A DNA stretch of 64,000 nt, from positions 1,685,501-1,749,500 of the forward strand of contig NZ_CP060296.1 of the NCBI RefSeq assembly GCF_014303735.1, read 5' to 3'. Position 1 is the stretch's first letter. The number at the start of each line of letters is the position of its first letter. A model generated the notes under the pieces. The model saw only the letters and a program-made list of their open reading frames with translations, was not told where the DNA came from and did not search any database. This document shows positions 1 to 8,198 of this stretch, piece after piece. The position numbers were made by a program, and so were the translations under genes. The stretch is from Variovorax sp. PAMC28562 (GTDB lineage Bacteria > Pseudomonadota > Gammaproteobacteria > Burkholderiales > Burkholderiaceae_C).

Positions 1-330
1 GCCATCATGGGCGCGCCGGCACAGCCGGAACTCGGGGAGGAGTTGACCAACAGCTTTTGCCGCACCGACCCCGACATCGCCAAACATTTCGCACGCGTGA
101 CCTTCATGGGCGACAACCGTGCCGACGTGGGGAGGCTGATCGCGCCGACGCTGGTCGTGCAGTCCAGCGACGACCTCATCGCACCTTTGTCGGTCGGCGA
201 ATATCTGAAACGCACGCTGCCCAATGGCATGCTGCGCGTGGTCGAGAACGTGGGCCATTGCCCGCACCTCAGCGCGCCCTGCGCCAGCGCCGACGTGATG
301 GACGAGTTCCTCGCGACCCTGGGACGTTGA
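1..330 (+). CDS. Alpha/beta hydrolase, RsbQ/KAI2 family (5' truncated)
   Basis: The C-terminal part of an alpha/beta hydrolase is open from the left edge, so the true start lies outside the window; ATG at 7 is only an internal Met. The motif SSDDLIAP carries the probable catalytic Asp, and GHCPHLSAP carries the catalytic His. This His context is characteristic of RsbQ-type hydrolases, the bacterial relatives of plant KAI2/D14 receptors. The stop is 3 nt before a PAS-domain histidine kinase. In Bacillus, RsbQ partners the PAS protein RsbP, so a small-molecule or stress-sensing role feeding the kinase is likely (inference). The nucleophile Ser region is not visible. Confidence 0.85.
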   Translation, partial: AIMGAPAQPELGEELTNSFCRTDPDIAKHFARVTFMGDNRADVGRLIAPTLVVQSSDDLIAPLSVGEYLKRTLPNGMLRVVENVGHCPHLSAPCASADVMDEFLATLGR

Positions 331-333
331 CGA

Positions 334-1851
334 ATGCCTGAGCAGTTGCCCACGTTGCCGGGTGCGGAGCAGCTTTTTGAGGAATTCCCCAGCGGGCTGC
401 TCGTCACCAGCACGACCGGCCTGATCCTGAAGGTGAACCGTACGTTCTGCAGCTGGGTGGGCATGCCGGCAGAAGAGCTGGTCGGGCTCAAGCGCCTGCA
501 GGAGCTCTTCACCATGGGGGGCAGGATCTTTCACCAGACGCACTGGCTGCCGACGTTGCAGATGCAGGGGTCGCTGTCCGAGGTCAAGTTCGAAGTGCGC
601 CACAAGGACGGCCGCACCATACCGATGATGATGAATGCGATCCGTCGCGTCGGGGCGTCGGGCAGCTACGACGAGATCGCCGTCGCGGTTGCAGAAGAAC
701 GCAACAAGTACGAACGCGAGCTGGTCGCGGCGCGCAAGCGGGCGGACGAACTGGTCCTGAAGGAACGAAGCGCGCAGGAAGACCTGACCATCAGCCAGGC
801 CCGATTGCGACAGGCCCTGCGCATCGGTGCCCTGTTTCTTTGGGAGGTCGATGTGGCGAGTGGGCGCAGGCGCTATGAAGACGAAGCCGCCCGCCTGCTC
901 GGGTTCGAGGCGCCGCGCCCTGTCACCGATGTCATGTACGCCGGCGCCATCGCGCCGCACGACCGCGAAAAGGAAGCCGAGGCGTTTGCACATGCCATCG
1001 ACGGGACGCTCGACGGTTACCAGTGCACCTACCGTCTGAACGGCGTCGACGGCGTCCAGCGCACGGTCGTGTCGTCGGGCCAGGGCTTCTTCGACCAGGA
1101 GGGCGCCTTGATCCAGTTCGTCGGAATATTGAGCGACGTGACAGAGCCGACCCGGCAGCGCGCGCTGGCCGAAGACCGGGCATTGTTTGCCGAGCAGATG
1201 GTCGGCATCGTGAGCCACGATCTGCGCAATCCGCTCTCTGCCATCCTGATGGGAATCAAGCTGCTTGCGCATGAAGAGACGGCGCCCGGCAAGGTGCGCG
1301 TGCTGGGGCACGTGACAAGTTCTGCCACGCGGGCGCAGCGGCTGATCGAAGAGCTGCTCGACTTCACCCAGGCGCGCGTAGGACGGGGTATAGCGGTCGT
1401 CCCCAGGCCCTTCGATCTGCACGCTTGCATCGCCACGATCGTCGAGGAGCTGGCGCTGGCCTTCCCCGATCGAAAGATCGTCCACCAGCGACTGGGCGAA
1501 GGGCAGGTCGTCGCAGACCCGGACCGCATTGCTCAACTGGTGGGCAATCTGGTGGGGAACGCGATGGCTTACGGCACACCGGGTGGAACCGTCACGGTCA
1601 GTTCGTCGACCGATCAACTCACCGCGAGCCTTCGGGTACACAACACGGGCGACGCCATTCCGGACGTGCAGATTGCATCGCTCTTCGAGCCGATGGTGCG
1701 TGGTGTTCCCGGTGACAGCGGAATACGCAGCGTCGGCCTGGGCCTGTATATCGTCAAGGCCATCGCGGCGGCGCACCGCGGTGGCGTGACCGTCACGTCC
1801 TCGCGGGATCAGGGCACCGAGTTCGTCTTTACGTTCCCGCGCATTTCCTGA
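334..1851 (+). CDS. PAS-domain sensor histidine kinase
   Basis: This is a 505-residue soluble kinase with no membrane segment. Its order is an N-terminal PAS (about 10-110), a charged helical linker (115-155), a second PAS-like region (160-275), then HisKA with VSHDLRNP (phospho-acceptor His295). HATPase_c follows, with the N-box around NLVGNAMAYG and the G-box SVGLGLYIVKAI near the end. It starts 3 nt after the RsbQ-like hydrolase gene, so the two are co-transcribed. No response regulator lies beside it. The inferred role is a cytosolic sensor whose PAS domain is modulated by the hydrolase or its product, by analogy with RsbQ-RsbP. Confidence 0.93.
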   Translation: MPEQLPTLPGAEQLFEEFPSGLLVTSTTGLILKVNRTFCSWVGMPAEELVGLKRLQELFTMGGRIFHQTHWLPTLQMQGSLSEVKFEVRHKDGRTIPMMMNAIRRVGASGSYDEIAVAVAEERNKYERELVAARKRADELVLKERSAQEDLTISQARLRQALRIGALFLWEVDVASGRRRYEDEAARLLGFEAPRPVTDVMYAGAIAPHDREKEAEAFAHAIDGTLDGYQCTYRLNGVDGVQRTVVSSGQGFFDQEGALIQFVGILSDVTEPTRQRALAEDRALFAEQMVGIVSHDLRNPLSAILMGIKLLAHEETAPGKVRVLGHVTSSATRAQRLIEELLDFTQARVGRGIAVVPRPFDLHACIATIVEELALAFPDRKIVHQRLGEGQVVADPDRIAQLVGNLVGNAMAYGTPGGTVTVSSSTDQLTASLRVHNTGDAIPDVQIASLFEPMVRGVPGDSGIRSVGLGLYIVKAIAAAHRGGVTVTSSRDQGTEFVFTFPRIS

Positions 1852-1870
1852 AACTGTGCGTCGCGCTGCC

Positions 1871-1960
1871 TTACAACCCTGCGCGCACCAGCACCACCAT
1901 GAGCATCGACACGCCGCCCATCGCAAGCGCCAGGGCGATCTGACTCCATCTGCTGTCCAT
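1871..1960 (-). CDS. Small single-pass membrane peptide, 29 aa
   Basis: This short gene was found by reading the gap downstream of the quinone-reductase gene. ATG at 1960 is preceded by a GGAG ribosome-binding site about 8 nt upstream, and TAA is at 1871-1873. The peptide starts MDSRWSQIAL, continues as an uninterrupted hydrophobic helix (about residues 8-25) and ends VRAGL, giving charged ends typical of a single transmembrane segment. It sits 36 nt after the stop of the dehydrogenase on the same strand, so it could be the last gene of that operon. Function is unknown. The evidence is composition plus RBS only; there is no known family I can name. Confidence 0.55.
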   Translation of the reverse strand: MDSRWSQIALALAMGGVSMLMVVLVRAGL

Positions 1961-1996
1961 AAATTTTTCTCCGTTGCTTGTTGACGATCGTCCGCG

Positions 1997-3133
1997 TTAC
2001 AGCGCGTCGGCCAATCCCTTGTTCGGATTCAGCAGAAACTTCTCGCCCGTCGCCGCCTTGCCGTAGATCGCGATCGCGTCGAGCTGCAGCATCTCCGCCA
2101 ACGACACCTCGCGCGTGTAGTGGCTGGCAAAGGTGGTCTTCAACTCGTCGGTCACGCGCTTCTTGAGGCGCGAGACGTCGGCAGGTGCGAGCTTCTGTAA
2201 AAAGGGGAACAGCAGCCAGCCGCCCATGCTCCACGCCATGCCGAAGGCGCGGGTGAATTCGGTCGGCCCGCGGTCGAGGCCGCCGTAGATGTAGACCTGC
2301 TTGTGCGTGGTGGAGCCGTAGCGGCTGTATTCCTTGGCCGTGCGGTTGATCGCGATCTCCATCGCCGTCAATATCTGGCCGGCCAGCTTGCCGCCGCCAG
2401 TGGCGTCGAAGGCCAGCGTGGCACCGGTCGCGACGATGGCTTGGGTCAGGTCTTCCATGAAGGTGGGCGACGTGGCGTTGCAGACGTACTTGGCGCCGAT
2501 GGATCGCAGCAGCGTTTCCTGCTCGGGCTTGCGCACGATGTTGACCAGGTCGATGCCGTCTTTCAGGCAGATCCTGTTGAGCATCTGGCCGAGGTTCGAT
2601 GCGGCTGCCGTGTGCACCAGCGCCGTGTGGCCTTCGCGCCGCATCGTCTCGACCATGCCGAGCGAGGTCAGCGGGTTGACGAAGCACGACGCGCCTTCGG
2701 CCGCGGTCGTGCCCTCGGGCAACAGCAGGCACTGGTCAGCCGGAAAAGCGCGATATCGCGAATACATGGCGCCACCGATCACCGCGACCATCTTGCCGAG
2801 CAGCGCTTGCGCCGCCGGCGCCGAACCGGCGCGCACCACCATGCCGGCGCCCTCGTTGCCAACCGGCATTGACTGGCCGAGCCGCCCGGCCATCGCGGGC
2901 ATGGCGCGCTCGGGCACGGTGGCGGTCACAACGGGCTTGTGCGCCGTGCCCGTCACGGTGGCGGTGCTCATGTCGGCCGCGCCGAAGAGCAGGCCGAGGT
3001 CGGACGGGTTCATCGGCGAGCCTTCGACGCGCACCAGCACATCGTTGGCGCCGAGTTCGGGCACCGGCACGTCGGCCAGCGAAAGTTCGAGTTCGCCGTT
3101 GGCCTGGATGATCGATCGGAGTTGAAGCGCCAT
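1997..3133 (-). CDS. Zinc-type alcohol dehydrogenase / quinone reductase (MDR superfamily)
   Basis: A 378-residue medium-chain dehydrogenase/reductase. The N-terminal GroES-like domain contains VPVPELGANDVLVRVE and GNEGAG (about 93-98). The Rossmann domain has the nucleotide-binding stretch HTAAASNLGQML (about 174-185). No catalytic or structural zinc Cys cluster is evident, which favours the zinc-independent NADPH:quinone oxidoreductase branch. I start at ATG 3133 (MALQLRSI) because upstream in-frame codons encode Arg/Pro-rich sequence without family character. It is followed by the 29-residue peptide gene. The substrate cannot be deduced. Confidence 0.85.
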   Translation of the reverse strand: MALQLRSIIQANGELELSLADVPVPELGANDVLVRVEGSPMNPSDLGLLFGAADMSTATVTGTAHKPVVTATVPERAMPAMAGRLGQSMPVGNEGAGMVVRAGSAPAAQALLGKMVAVIGGAMYSRYRAFPADQCLLLPEGTTAAEGASCFVNPLTSLGMVETMRREGHTALVHTAAASNLGQMLNRICLKDGIDLVNIVRKPEQETLLRSIGAKYVCNATSPTFMEDLTQAIVATGATLAFDATGGGKLAGQILTAMEIAINRTAKEYSRYGSTTHKQVYIYGGLDRGPTEFTRAFGMAWSMGGWLLFPFLQKLAPADVSRLKKRVTDELKTTFASHYTREVSLAEMLQLDAIAIYGKAATGEKFLLNPNKGLADAL

Positions 3134-3310
3134 GGTGATGTCTGCCTTGTGTTGTCTTGGAGGGTGCGCTGGGAGTATAGGAACGGCTCGACGGCGCCGT
3201 GTGGTCGCGACTGCAATGCCCGCCAGACCCGTGGTCATTCCGAAGACGAATGCTGTAATGCGCGGCAGGTCGTCGAGCCAACGAGACCATCTTCAGGGCC
3301 CATTCACTTC

Positions 3311-4504
3311 ATGACCAAACTACTCATCCTCAGCGTGAGCGCCGGCAACGGCCACGTTCGCGCAGCGCAGGCGCTTGCTGCCACCGCCGCGGCGCTGCAG
3401 CCGCCCCCCGATTCCACAAGTCACCCGACCGTCGAGGCGACGCACATCGACGCCATGCAATACGTCGCGAGCGGCTTTCGCAAGGTCTACACCGACTGGT
3501 ACATCCAGCTCGTGAACCGCGCGCCGGAGGTGTGGTCGTACATCCACCAGAAGGCCGACAGCACGCCGCACAGCGCGGCCTCGCAACGGCTGCGCCGCGG
3601 CATCGAGCGGGTGAGCGCCGGCGCGCTGCTGCGCGAGGTGCAGCGCGTCAAGCCGGATGCCGTGATCTGCACGCACTTCCTGCCAGCCGAGTTGCTGATG
3701 CGCGAGCAGACCAAAGGGCACATCAGATGCCCGGTGTGGCTCCAGGTGACCGACTACGACCTGCACAACATGTGGATCGTGCCCGGCATGGCGGGCTACC
3801 TCGCGGCCACCGACGAGGTCGCGTTTCGCATGCGGGCGCGTGGCTTGGCGACCGACCGCATCCATGTGACCGGCATCCCGGTGATGCCGGCGTTCTCGCA
3901 ACCCGACGCACCCGCGCTGGCACGCGATGCGTGCGTGACGCGGCTCGGGCTCGACCCGGCGCGCAAGGTGGTGTTGATGGCGTCGGGCGGTGCCGGTGTC
4001 GGCGATTTGCCGAGCATGGTCGAGCGCGTGCTGGCGCTCAGTGGGCCGGGCAGTGACTTTCAGGTGATCGCAGTGGCGGGGCGCAATGCGGCGGCGCATG
4101 CGTCGCTTACGGCGCTGGCCCAGCGCATGCCCGGTCGACTGGTGGCCATCGGCTTCACCGACGAAATGGAAAAGCTCATGGCTGCCGCCGACCTGGTCGT
4201 GACCAAGCCCGGCGGGCTGACGATCTCCGAATGCCTCGCACTCGGCAAGCCGATGCTGCTCGTCTCGCCCATCCCGGGGCAGGAAGAGCACAACGCCGGC
4301 TTCCTGCTGGAAGAGGGCGCCGCCTGGCTGGCGTACGACACCATCGGCCTCGAATACAAGGTCGCCCACCTGATGGCCGCGCCCGACAAGCTGGCGCAGA
4401 TGGCGCGCAAGAGCCGCGCGCTCGGCAAGCCCGATGCGGCTCGGCGCGTGCTCGACTGCGTGCTGGGCACGGGTCGGTCAGCAACTACGGCGGGTGCTCG
4501 ATGA
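3311..4504 (+). CDS. MGDG-synthase-type glycosyltransferase (GT28)
   Basis: A 397-residue glycosyltransferase of the monogalactosyldiacylglycerol synthase/MurG-like family. The N-terminus LLILSVSAGNGHVRAAQAL carries the family's GNGHxRAA loop (about 12-18), used for lipid-acceptor binding. The C-terminal donor domain has TKPGGLTISECLALGKP (298-314), the nucleotide-sugar site. Relatives transfer a sugar to diacylglycerol at the membrane. The start is ATG 3311; the long upstream frame is not family sequence. It overlaps the next gene by ATGA, so it heads a three-gene operon. Glycolipid synthesis, perhaps replacing phospholipid, is the likely role (family knowledge plus inference). Confidence 0.87.
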   Translation: MTKLLILSVSAGNGHVRAAQALAATAAALQPPPDSTSHPTVEATHIDAMQYVASGFRKVYTDWYIQLVNRAPEVWSYIHQKADSTPHSAASQRLRRGIERVSAGALLREVQRVKPDAVICTHFLPAELLMREQTKGHIRCPVWLQVTDYDLHNMWIVPGMAGYLAATDEVAFRMRARGLATDRIHVTGIPVMPAFSQPDAPALARDACVTRLGLDPARKVVLMASGGAGVGDLPSMVERVLALSGPGSDFQVIAVAGRNAAAHASLTALAQRMPGRLVAIGFTDEMEKLMAAADLVVTKPGGLTISECLALGKPMLLVSPIPGQEEHNAGFLLEEGAAWLAYDTIGLEYKVAHLMAAPDKLAQMARKSRALGKPDAARRVLDCVLGTGRSATTAGAR

Positions 4505-5046
4505 GTTGGAACGAACCTGGCCTGACGGTGGAATTGGGCACGGGCGATGTCGGTTGGCGCCGCACCGTCATGTACATGGCCTGGGTGCTGGTGATGGCGT
4601 TCTTCTTCGCCAACGCCGAGATCCAGATCGAGGGCGGTGCCGGCTGGGCGACCAGCCTCCCGACCTGGCGCATCGAGCACCACTGGCTGCTCGACATCTT
4701 CTGGGGCGGCCGCGCGATGACCGGCTACCACGCTTGGGTGTTCAGCTTCATGGCGCTGGTGTTCTATTCGCCGCTCGCCTTCAACGGCCGCGGCCGATGG
4801 CGCGACGCCGGGCTGGCGCTGTGCGGGCTCATCGCCTTCTGGATCGTCGAAGACTTCCTGTGGTTCATCATCAATCCGGCGTGGGGCTTGGCGCAGTTCA
4901 GGCCCGAGCTGGTGACGTGGCACAAGCACTGGGTGATGGGCGCGCCGGTCGACTACTGGGTCGGGCTCGGTGTGATTGCGCTCATCCTGTATTTCAGGCA
5001 TCGGCCGCGTGCCGAGCATGAAAGGGCCGAAAAGGCAACGCGATGA
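4501..5046 (+). CDS. Conserved multi-pass membrane protein, His/Trp-rich
   Basis: A 181-residue protein with about four hydrophobic segments: near 20-40, 75-95, 100-120 and 155-172. Between them are unusual Trp/His-rich polar stretches, including WRIEHHWLLDIFWGG, GYHAWVF, EDFLWFIINPAWG and WHKHW. The repeated His/Glu/Asp at membrane edges suggest a metal or lipid-headgroup site, though I cannot assign a family. It is translationally coupled by ATGA overlaps both to the upstream glycosyltransferase and to the downstream phosphatase, so it very probably works in the same lipid pathway. It was chosen over the longer upstream frame because of the overlap with the preceding stop. Confidence 0.85.
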   Translation: MSWNEPGLTVELGTGDVGWRRTVMYMAWVLVMAFFFANAEIQIEGGAGWATSLPTWRIEHHWLLDIFWGGRAMTGYHAWVFSFMALVFYSPLAFNGRGRWRDAGLALCGLIAFWIVEDFLWFIINPAWGLAQFRPELVTWHKHWVMGAPVDYWVGLGVIALILYFRHRPRAEHERAEKATR

Positions 5047-5666
5047 AGCGGCGCTCCAAGCGGCACGACGCGCCGGTAGATGCGGCCGGGCGGGCCGTCG
5101 GATGGGCCCAAGCGGTGACCGGCGTGGAGCGCCCCGTCGACAACCTGTACCGCATCACGCCCACGCTCTACCGCAGCGCGCAGCCGCGCCGCGAAGACGT
5201 ACCGGCCTTGCAGGCGCTCGGCATCAAGACCGTCATCAGTTTTCGCTCGTTCAACAGCGACGAGCGCACCTTTCGCGGCAGTCCGGGCGGCAGCGGCATC
5301 GACCTGGTCCGCGTGCCGATCGACACCTGGTCGATCAACGACGACGAAGTGCAGCGCGCCCTCGTCGCCATCCGCGAGGCAGAGAAGAAGGGCCCGGTGC
5401 TCATTCATTGCTGGCACGGCGCCGACCGCACCGGCGTTGTCGCGGCGGTCTACCGCATGGCGCTGCAAGGCTGGAGCAAAGACGCCGCCCGGCACGAGAT
5501 GCTTCGCGGTGGTTTCGGGTATCACACGCTGTGGCGGAATATTCCGCGCTATCTGGAGCAGCTGGACGTGGGCGCGATGCGGGAGGCCTTGACGAAGGCG
5601 TCGCGTGCGCCGCTTGAGAACTCGCAGAAGCTGTTGGGCCAATGCACGCCGACCTCGGCTCGGTAG
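5043..5666 (+). CDS. Dual-specificity/tyrosine phosphatase family protein
   Basis: A 207-residue protein with the cysteine-phosphatase signature HCWHGADRTG at about 121-130 (catalytic Cys122, Arg128). An upstream general-acid region lies around PIDTWSINDDE. The N-terminus LYRITPTLYRSAQP is typical of this bacterial DSP family. ATG at 5043 overlaps the stop of the membrane-protein gene. The reaction is phosphomonoester hydrolysis; the operon partners make a lipid phosphate (for example a phosphatidate-type substrate giving diacylglycerol) an attractive but untested substrate. There is no signal peptide, so it acts in the cytosol. Confidence 0.88.
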   Translation: MKRRSKRHDAPVDAAGRAVGWAQAVTGVERPVDNLYRITPTLYRSAQPRREDVPALQALGIKTVISFRSFNSDERTFRGSPGGSGIDLVRVPIDTWSINDDEVQRALVAIREAEKKGPVLIHCWHGADRTGVVAAVYRMALQGWSKDAARHEMLRGGFGYHTLWRNIPRYLEQLDVGAMREALTKASRAPLENSQKLLGQCTPTSAR

Positions 5667-5684
5667 ACTCGGCGCCACTGCACC

Positions 5685-6518
5685 ATGACCGAGTCCACAC
5701 CTTCTGCCCCCGGCGCCGTGCGCCTGAACAAACGCATGGCCGAGCTCGGCCTGTGCTCGCGCCGCGAGGCCGACGAATGGATCGCGCTGGGTTGGGTCAA
5801 GGTCAATGGCCGGCCGGCCGAGATGGGCGTCAAGGTGACACCGGCAGATCGTGTCGAGGTCGACCGCAAGGCCGAGCAGCATCAGCAGCAGCGGGTAACG
5901 ATCATCCTGCACAAGCCGATGGGCTACGTGAGCGGCCAGGCCGAAGACGGTCACGAGCCCGCAGTGGTGCTCGTCAACCCGCGCACGCACTGGCGCGAGG
6001 ATCCGAGCCGCAACCGGTTCTCCCCACCGCAACTGCGCGGCCTGGCGCCTGCAGGGCGGCTCGACATCGACTCGGTCGGCCTGCTGGTGTTGACGCAAGA
6101 CGGCCGCGTGGCGCGCCAGCTCATCGGCGAAGACTCGGGGATGGAGAAGGAATACCTGGTGCGCGTCGCTTATCACGGCCTGGGCAGGCCGGCGCCCATG
6201 GGGCAACTGGTGCGCATCGATGACGACGATCCCATCACAACGAATGTGCAGGCGGTCTTTCCGCCCGCCCTGCTCGCCAGGCTACGCCATGGCCTGAGCC
6301 TGGACGGTCAGCCACTCAAGCCGGCGCGGGTCGATTGGCAGAACCCCGAGCAACTGCGCTTCGTGCTGACCGAAGGCAAGAAGCGGCAGATCCGTCGCAT
6401 GTGCGAGCAGGTCGGCCTGAAGGTGGTGGGCTTGAAGCGCATCCGTATCGGCCGGGTCGTACTGGGCAATCTGCCGGCCGGGCAGTGGCGTTACCTCGGA
6501 GCCGACGAGCGCTTCTAG
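5685..6518 (+). CDS. rluF: 23S rRNA pseudouridine synthase, RluF-like
   Basis: A 277-residue RsuA/RluB/E/F-family enzyme. The N-terminal S4 RNA-binding domain contains RLNKRMAELGLCSRREADEW. The catalytic motif is AGRLDIDSVGLL (Asp about 127), followed by MEKEYLVRV and the C-terminal KKRQIRRMCEQVGLKV...LKRIRIG. The sequence resembles Escherichia coli RluF, which modifies the 23S rRNA U2604 region. It has a small insertion after HEPAVVLVNPRTH. It lies 18 nt downstream of the phosphatase gene and may share its transcript, though the function is unrelated. Confidence 0.9.
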   Translation: MTESTPSAPGAVRLNKRMAELGLCSRREADEWIALGWVKVNGRPAEMGVKVTPADRVEVDRKAEQHQQQRVTIILHKPMGYVSGQAEDGHEPAVVLVNPRTHWREDPSRNRFSPPQLRGLAPAGRLDIDSVGLLVLTQDGRVARQLIGEDSGMEKEYLVRVAYHGLGRPAPMGQLVRIDDDDPITTNVQAVFPPALLARLRHGLSLDGQPLKPARVDWQNPEQLRFVLTEGKKRQIRRMCEQVGLKVVGLKRIRIGRVVLGNLPAGQWRYLGADERF

Positions 6519-6547
6519 AGCGCGGACCGCTGTCCTCACCAGGAGCC

Positions 6548-7225
6548 TCACCAGGAGATAAGCGGTGCACGTTGCAGCCAGGTGTCGCTGCGCACCTGGT
6601 CCAGCACGAAGGCGGCAACGTCGCCCCGGGCAATCGTTCCGCCATGGAACGCAGACAAATCCGTGAGGGTGCGGACCGAGGGCCCGGAGGCCTTGTCGTT
6701 CAGCATTGAAGGGCGCACCAGAACCCAGTCCAATCCGCTTCCCCGGACCACGGCTTCCTGCCGATCCTTGTCTGCATAGACCTTCCGCAACAGTGCGGGA
6801 AAAATCACCCGGTCGAAAAGAAAGCCGCCGTGTCCGACGCTGTCTCCAGCGCCCATGCCGGTGATGCAGACGAGCCGTTTGATTCCTTCTGCCCGCATCG
6901 CACCGACGAGCGCGCGCGTTGCGGTTGAAAGAAGGGTCACCTCCCGAAAAGGACTGGCCGGCGTGCCCAGTGCACTCACGACCGCGTTGCGGCCTTGCAG
7001 CGCCTTGCGCAAGGCCTGCTCGTCACGGGCGTCGCCGACGTGGATCTCGGCGCCCTCGAGACCTGATGCTTTCGCGGGTGATCGCACCATGGCGCGGACG
7101 TCGTACCCCCGTGCAAGTGCCTGCCTGACGATCAGTCGGCCGGTGCCGCCCGTGGCGCCCAGAACCAGTATTTTCGGGCGAGCCGTTGCGCTGTCGGTGG
7201 TGTTGGCGACGTCGGATGCGTTCAT
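6548..7225 (-). CDS. NAD(P)-binding oxidoreductase (NmrA/SDR-like)
   Basis: A 225-residue atypical short-chain dehydrogenase. The dinucleotide-binding motif GATGGTGRLIVRQAL lies at about 24-38, with an NmrA-like fold following (VGDARDEQALRKAL, LDWVLVRPSML). The canonical YxxxK is not evident, so it may be a redox sensor or a reductase of unknown substrate. It ends the transcript of the neighbouring oxidoreductase at 7230-8099, only 4 nt away on the same strand. Both are divergent from the LysR gene at 8199, which is the probable regulator. Confidence 0.87.
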   Translation of the reverse strand: MNASDVANTTDSATARPKILVLGATGGTGRLIVRQALARGYDVRAMVRSPAKASGLEGAEIHVGDARDEQALRKALQGRNAVVSALGTPASPFREVTLLSTATRALVGAMRAEGIKRLVCITGMGAGDSVGHGGFLFDRVIFPALLRKVYADKDRQEAVVRGSGLDWVLVRPSMLNDKASGPSVRTLTDLSAFHGGTIARGDVAAFVLDQVRSDTWLQRAPLISW

Positions 7226-7229
7226 GGCA

Positions 7230-8099
7230 TCAGACCGAGGCCGCGATCTGCGAAGCGAAGTCGCGATACGAGTGCAGAGGGCGCCCCAACATCGTCGTCA
7301 GGCGCTCGACGTCGCCCTGGTCCGGGTTCATGCCCTCGGTCAGGAAGCGTTCGCTCATGAGGCGCATGTCGTACGCCATCCAGCTCGGCATGAAGTTCAG
7401 CAGGTTCTTCTCGAAGCCCGCGGTGTCGTCGCCGCCGTAGGCGATCGGGCGACCCAACACGTCTGACCAGATGGCAGCAACATCGAGTCCCGTCAGCGAG
7501 TCGGGGCCAACAAGATTGATGCGGCTGAGCGGCAGTGCGCCGGATGCCTGTTCACGGCGGAGCAGTTCGATAGCCGCGATCTCCGCGATGTCGCGCGTGT
7601 CGACCATGGCGAGCCCTTTAGCGCCGATCGGCATCGGGTACACGCCGTGCGCGAGGACGACATCCTTGATCGTGAGATCGTTTTGAATGAAGTAGGCCGG
7701 CCGAAGGATGGTCGCGCCCATGCCCATCTGCTCGATCATCCGCTCGACGCCGAACTTGCCTGCGAAGTGGGGAACATTCAGGTACCTGTCGCTGTGAATC
7801 ACGGACAGGTAAACGATCCGATCGATGCTTGCCTCGCGTGCCAGGTTGAGCGTCATCAACGCCTGCGTGAACTCGTCCGGCACCACGCCGTTGAGCAGGA
7901 ACAAGGTCGATACGCCGGTCAGGGCGCTGCGCAACGACGCCACATCGAGCAAGTCGCCTTGAACGACCTCCACGCCCGCGGGGAAGGCGAGCTTTGCCGG
8001 ATCGCGAACGAGCGCGCGGACAGAAGCGCCACGGTCGACGAGTTGCTGGACGACCTGGCGGCCGATGGCGCCACTGGCGCCGGTGATGAGGATGGTCAT
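7230..8099 (-). CDS. NmrA-family NAD(P)-binding oxidoreductase
   Basis: A 289-residue protein beginning MTILITGASGAIGRQVVQQL with a GxxGxxG Rossmann motif. It then shows the NmrA-family pattern VVQGDLLDVASLRSAL, SVIHSD and ILRPAYFIQND. Start ATG 8099 has a GGAG ribosome-binding site about 7 nt upstream; in-frame codons further upstream run into the intergenic promoter region. It is the first gene of a two-gene operon with the smaller reductase. The substrate may be a quinone or enone, by comparison with related azoreductase/quinone reductase-like proteins (inference). Confidence 0.88.
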   Translation of the reverse strand: MTILITGASGAIGRQVVQQLVDRGASVRALVRDPAKLAFPAGVEVVQGDLLDVASLRSALTGVSTLFLLNGVVPDEFTQALMTLNLAREASIDRIVYLSVIHSDRYLNVPHFAGKFGVERMIEQMGMGATILRPAYFIQNDLTIKDVVLAHGVYPMPIGAKGLAMVDTRDIAEIAAIELLRREQASGALPLSRINLVGPDSLTGLDVAAIWSDVLGRPIAYGGDDTAGFEKNLLNFMPSWMAYDMRLMSERFLTEGMNPDQGDVERLTTMLGRPLHSYRDFASQIAASV

Positions 8100-8156
8100 G
8101 AAAAACTCCGGTTTGATTGAAGAGGCCTCGATCTTCATCGTTCCGTTCAGAGCCTC

Positions 8157-8167
8157 ATAGCCGCTAT
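8157..8167. promoter_or_regulatory. Palindrome in LysR/oxidoreductase divergent promoter
   Basis: ATAGC-C-GCTAT is a perfect 5+1+5 inverted repeat lying between the divergent oxidoreductase (start 8099) and LysR (start 8199) genes. LysR regulators usually bind interrupted dyads in such shared intergenic regions, so this is a candidate site. No exact T-N11-A match was found. Confidence 0.4.
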
Positions 8168-8198
8168 ATTTGGACACTTCGTCTCACTGGTGGAACAC

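Noticed and set aside
3134..3310. Possible Pho box before the glycolipid-type operon
   Set aside because: The best match (CTGTAAT then GGCAGGT) fits the CTGTCAT repeat poorly in the second half, so phosphate control is not supported by this sequence alone.
2939..3310. Longer start for the glycosyltransferase
   Set aside because: Upstream in-frame codons overlap the divergent dehydrogenase gene and have no family sequence; ATG 3311 starts the conserved LLILSVSAGNGH block.
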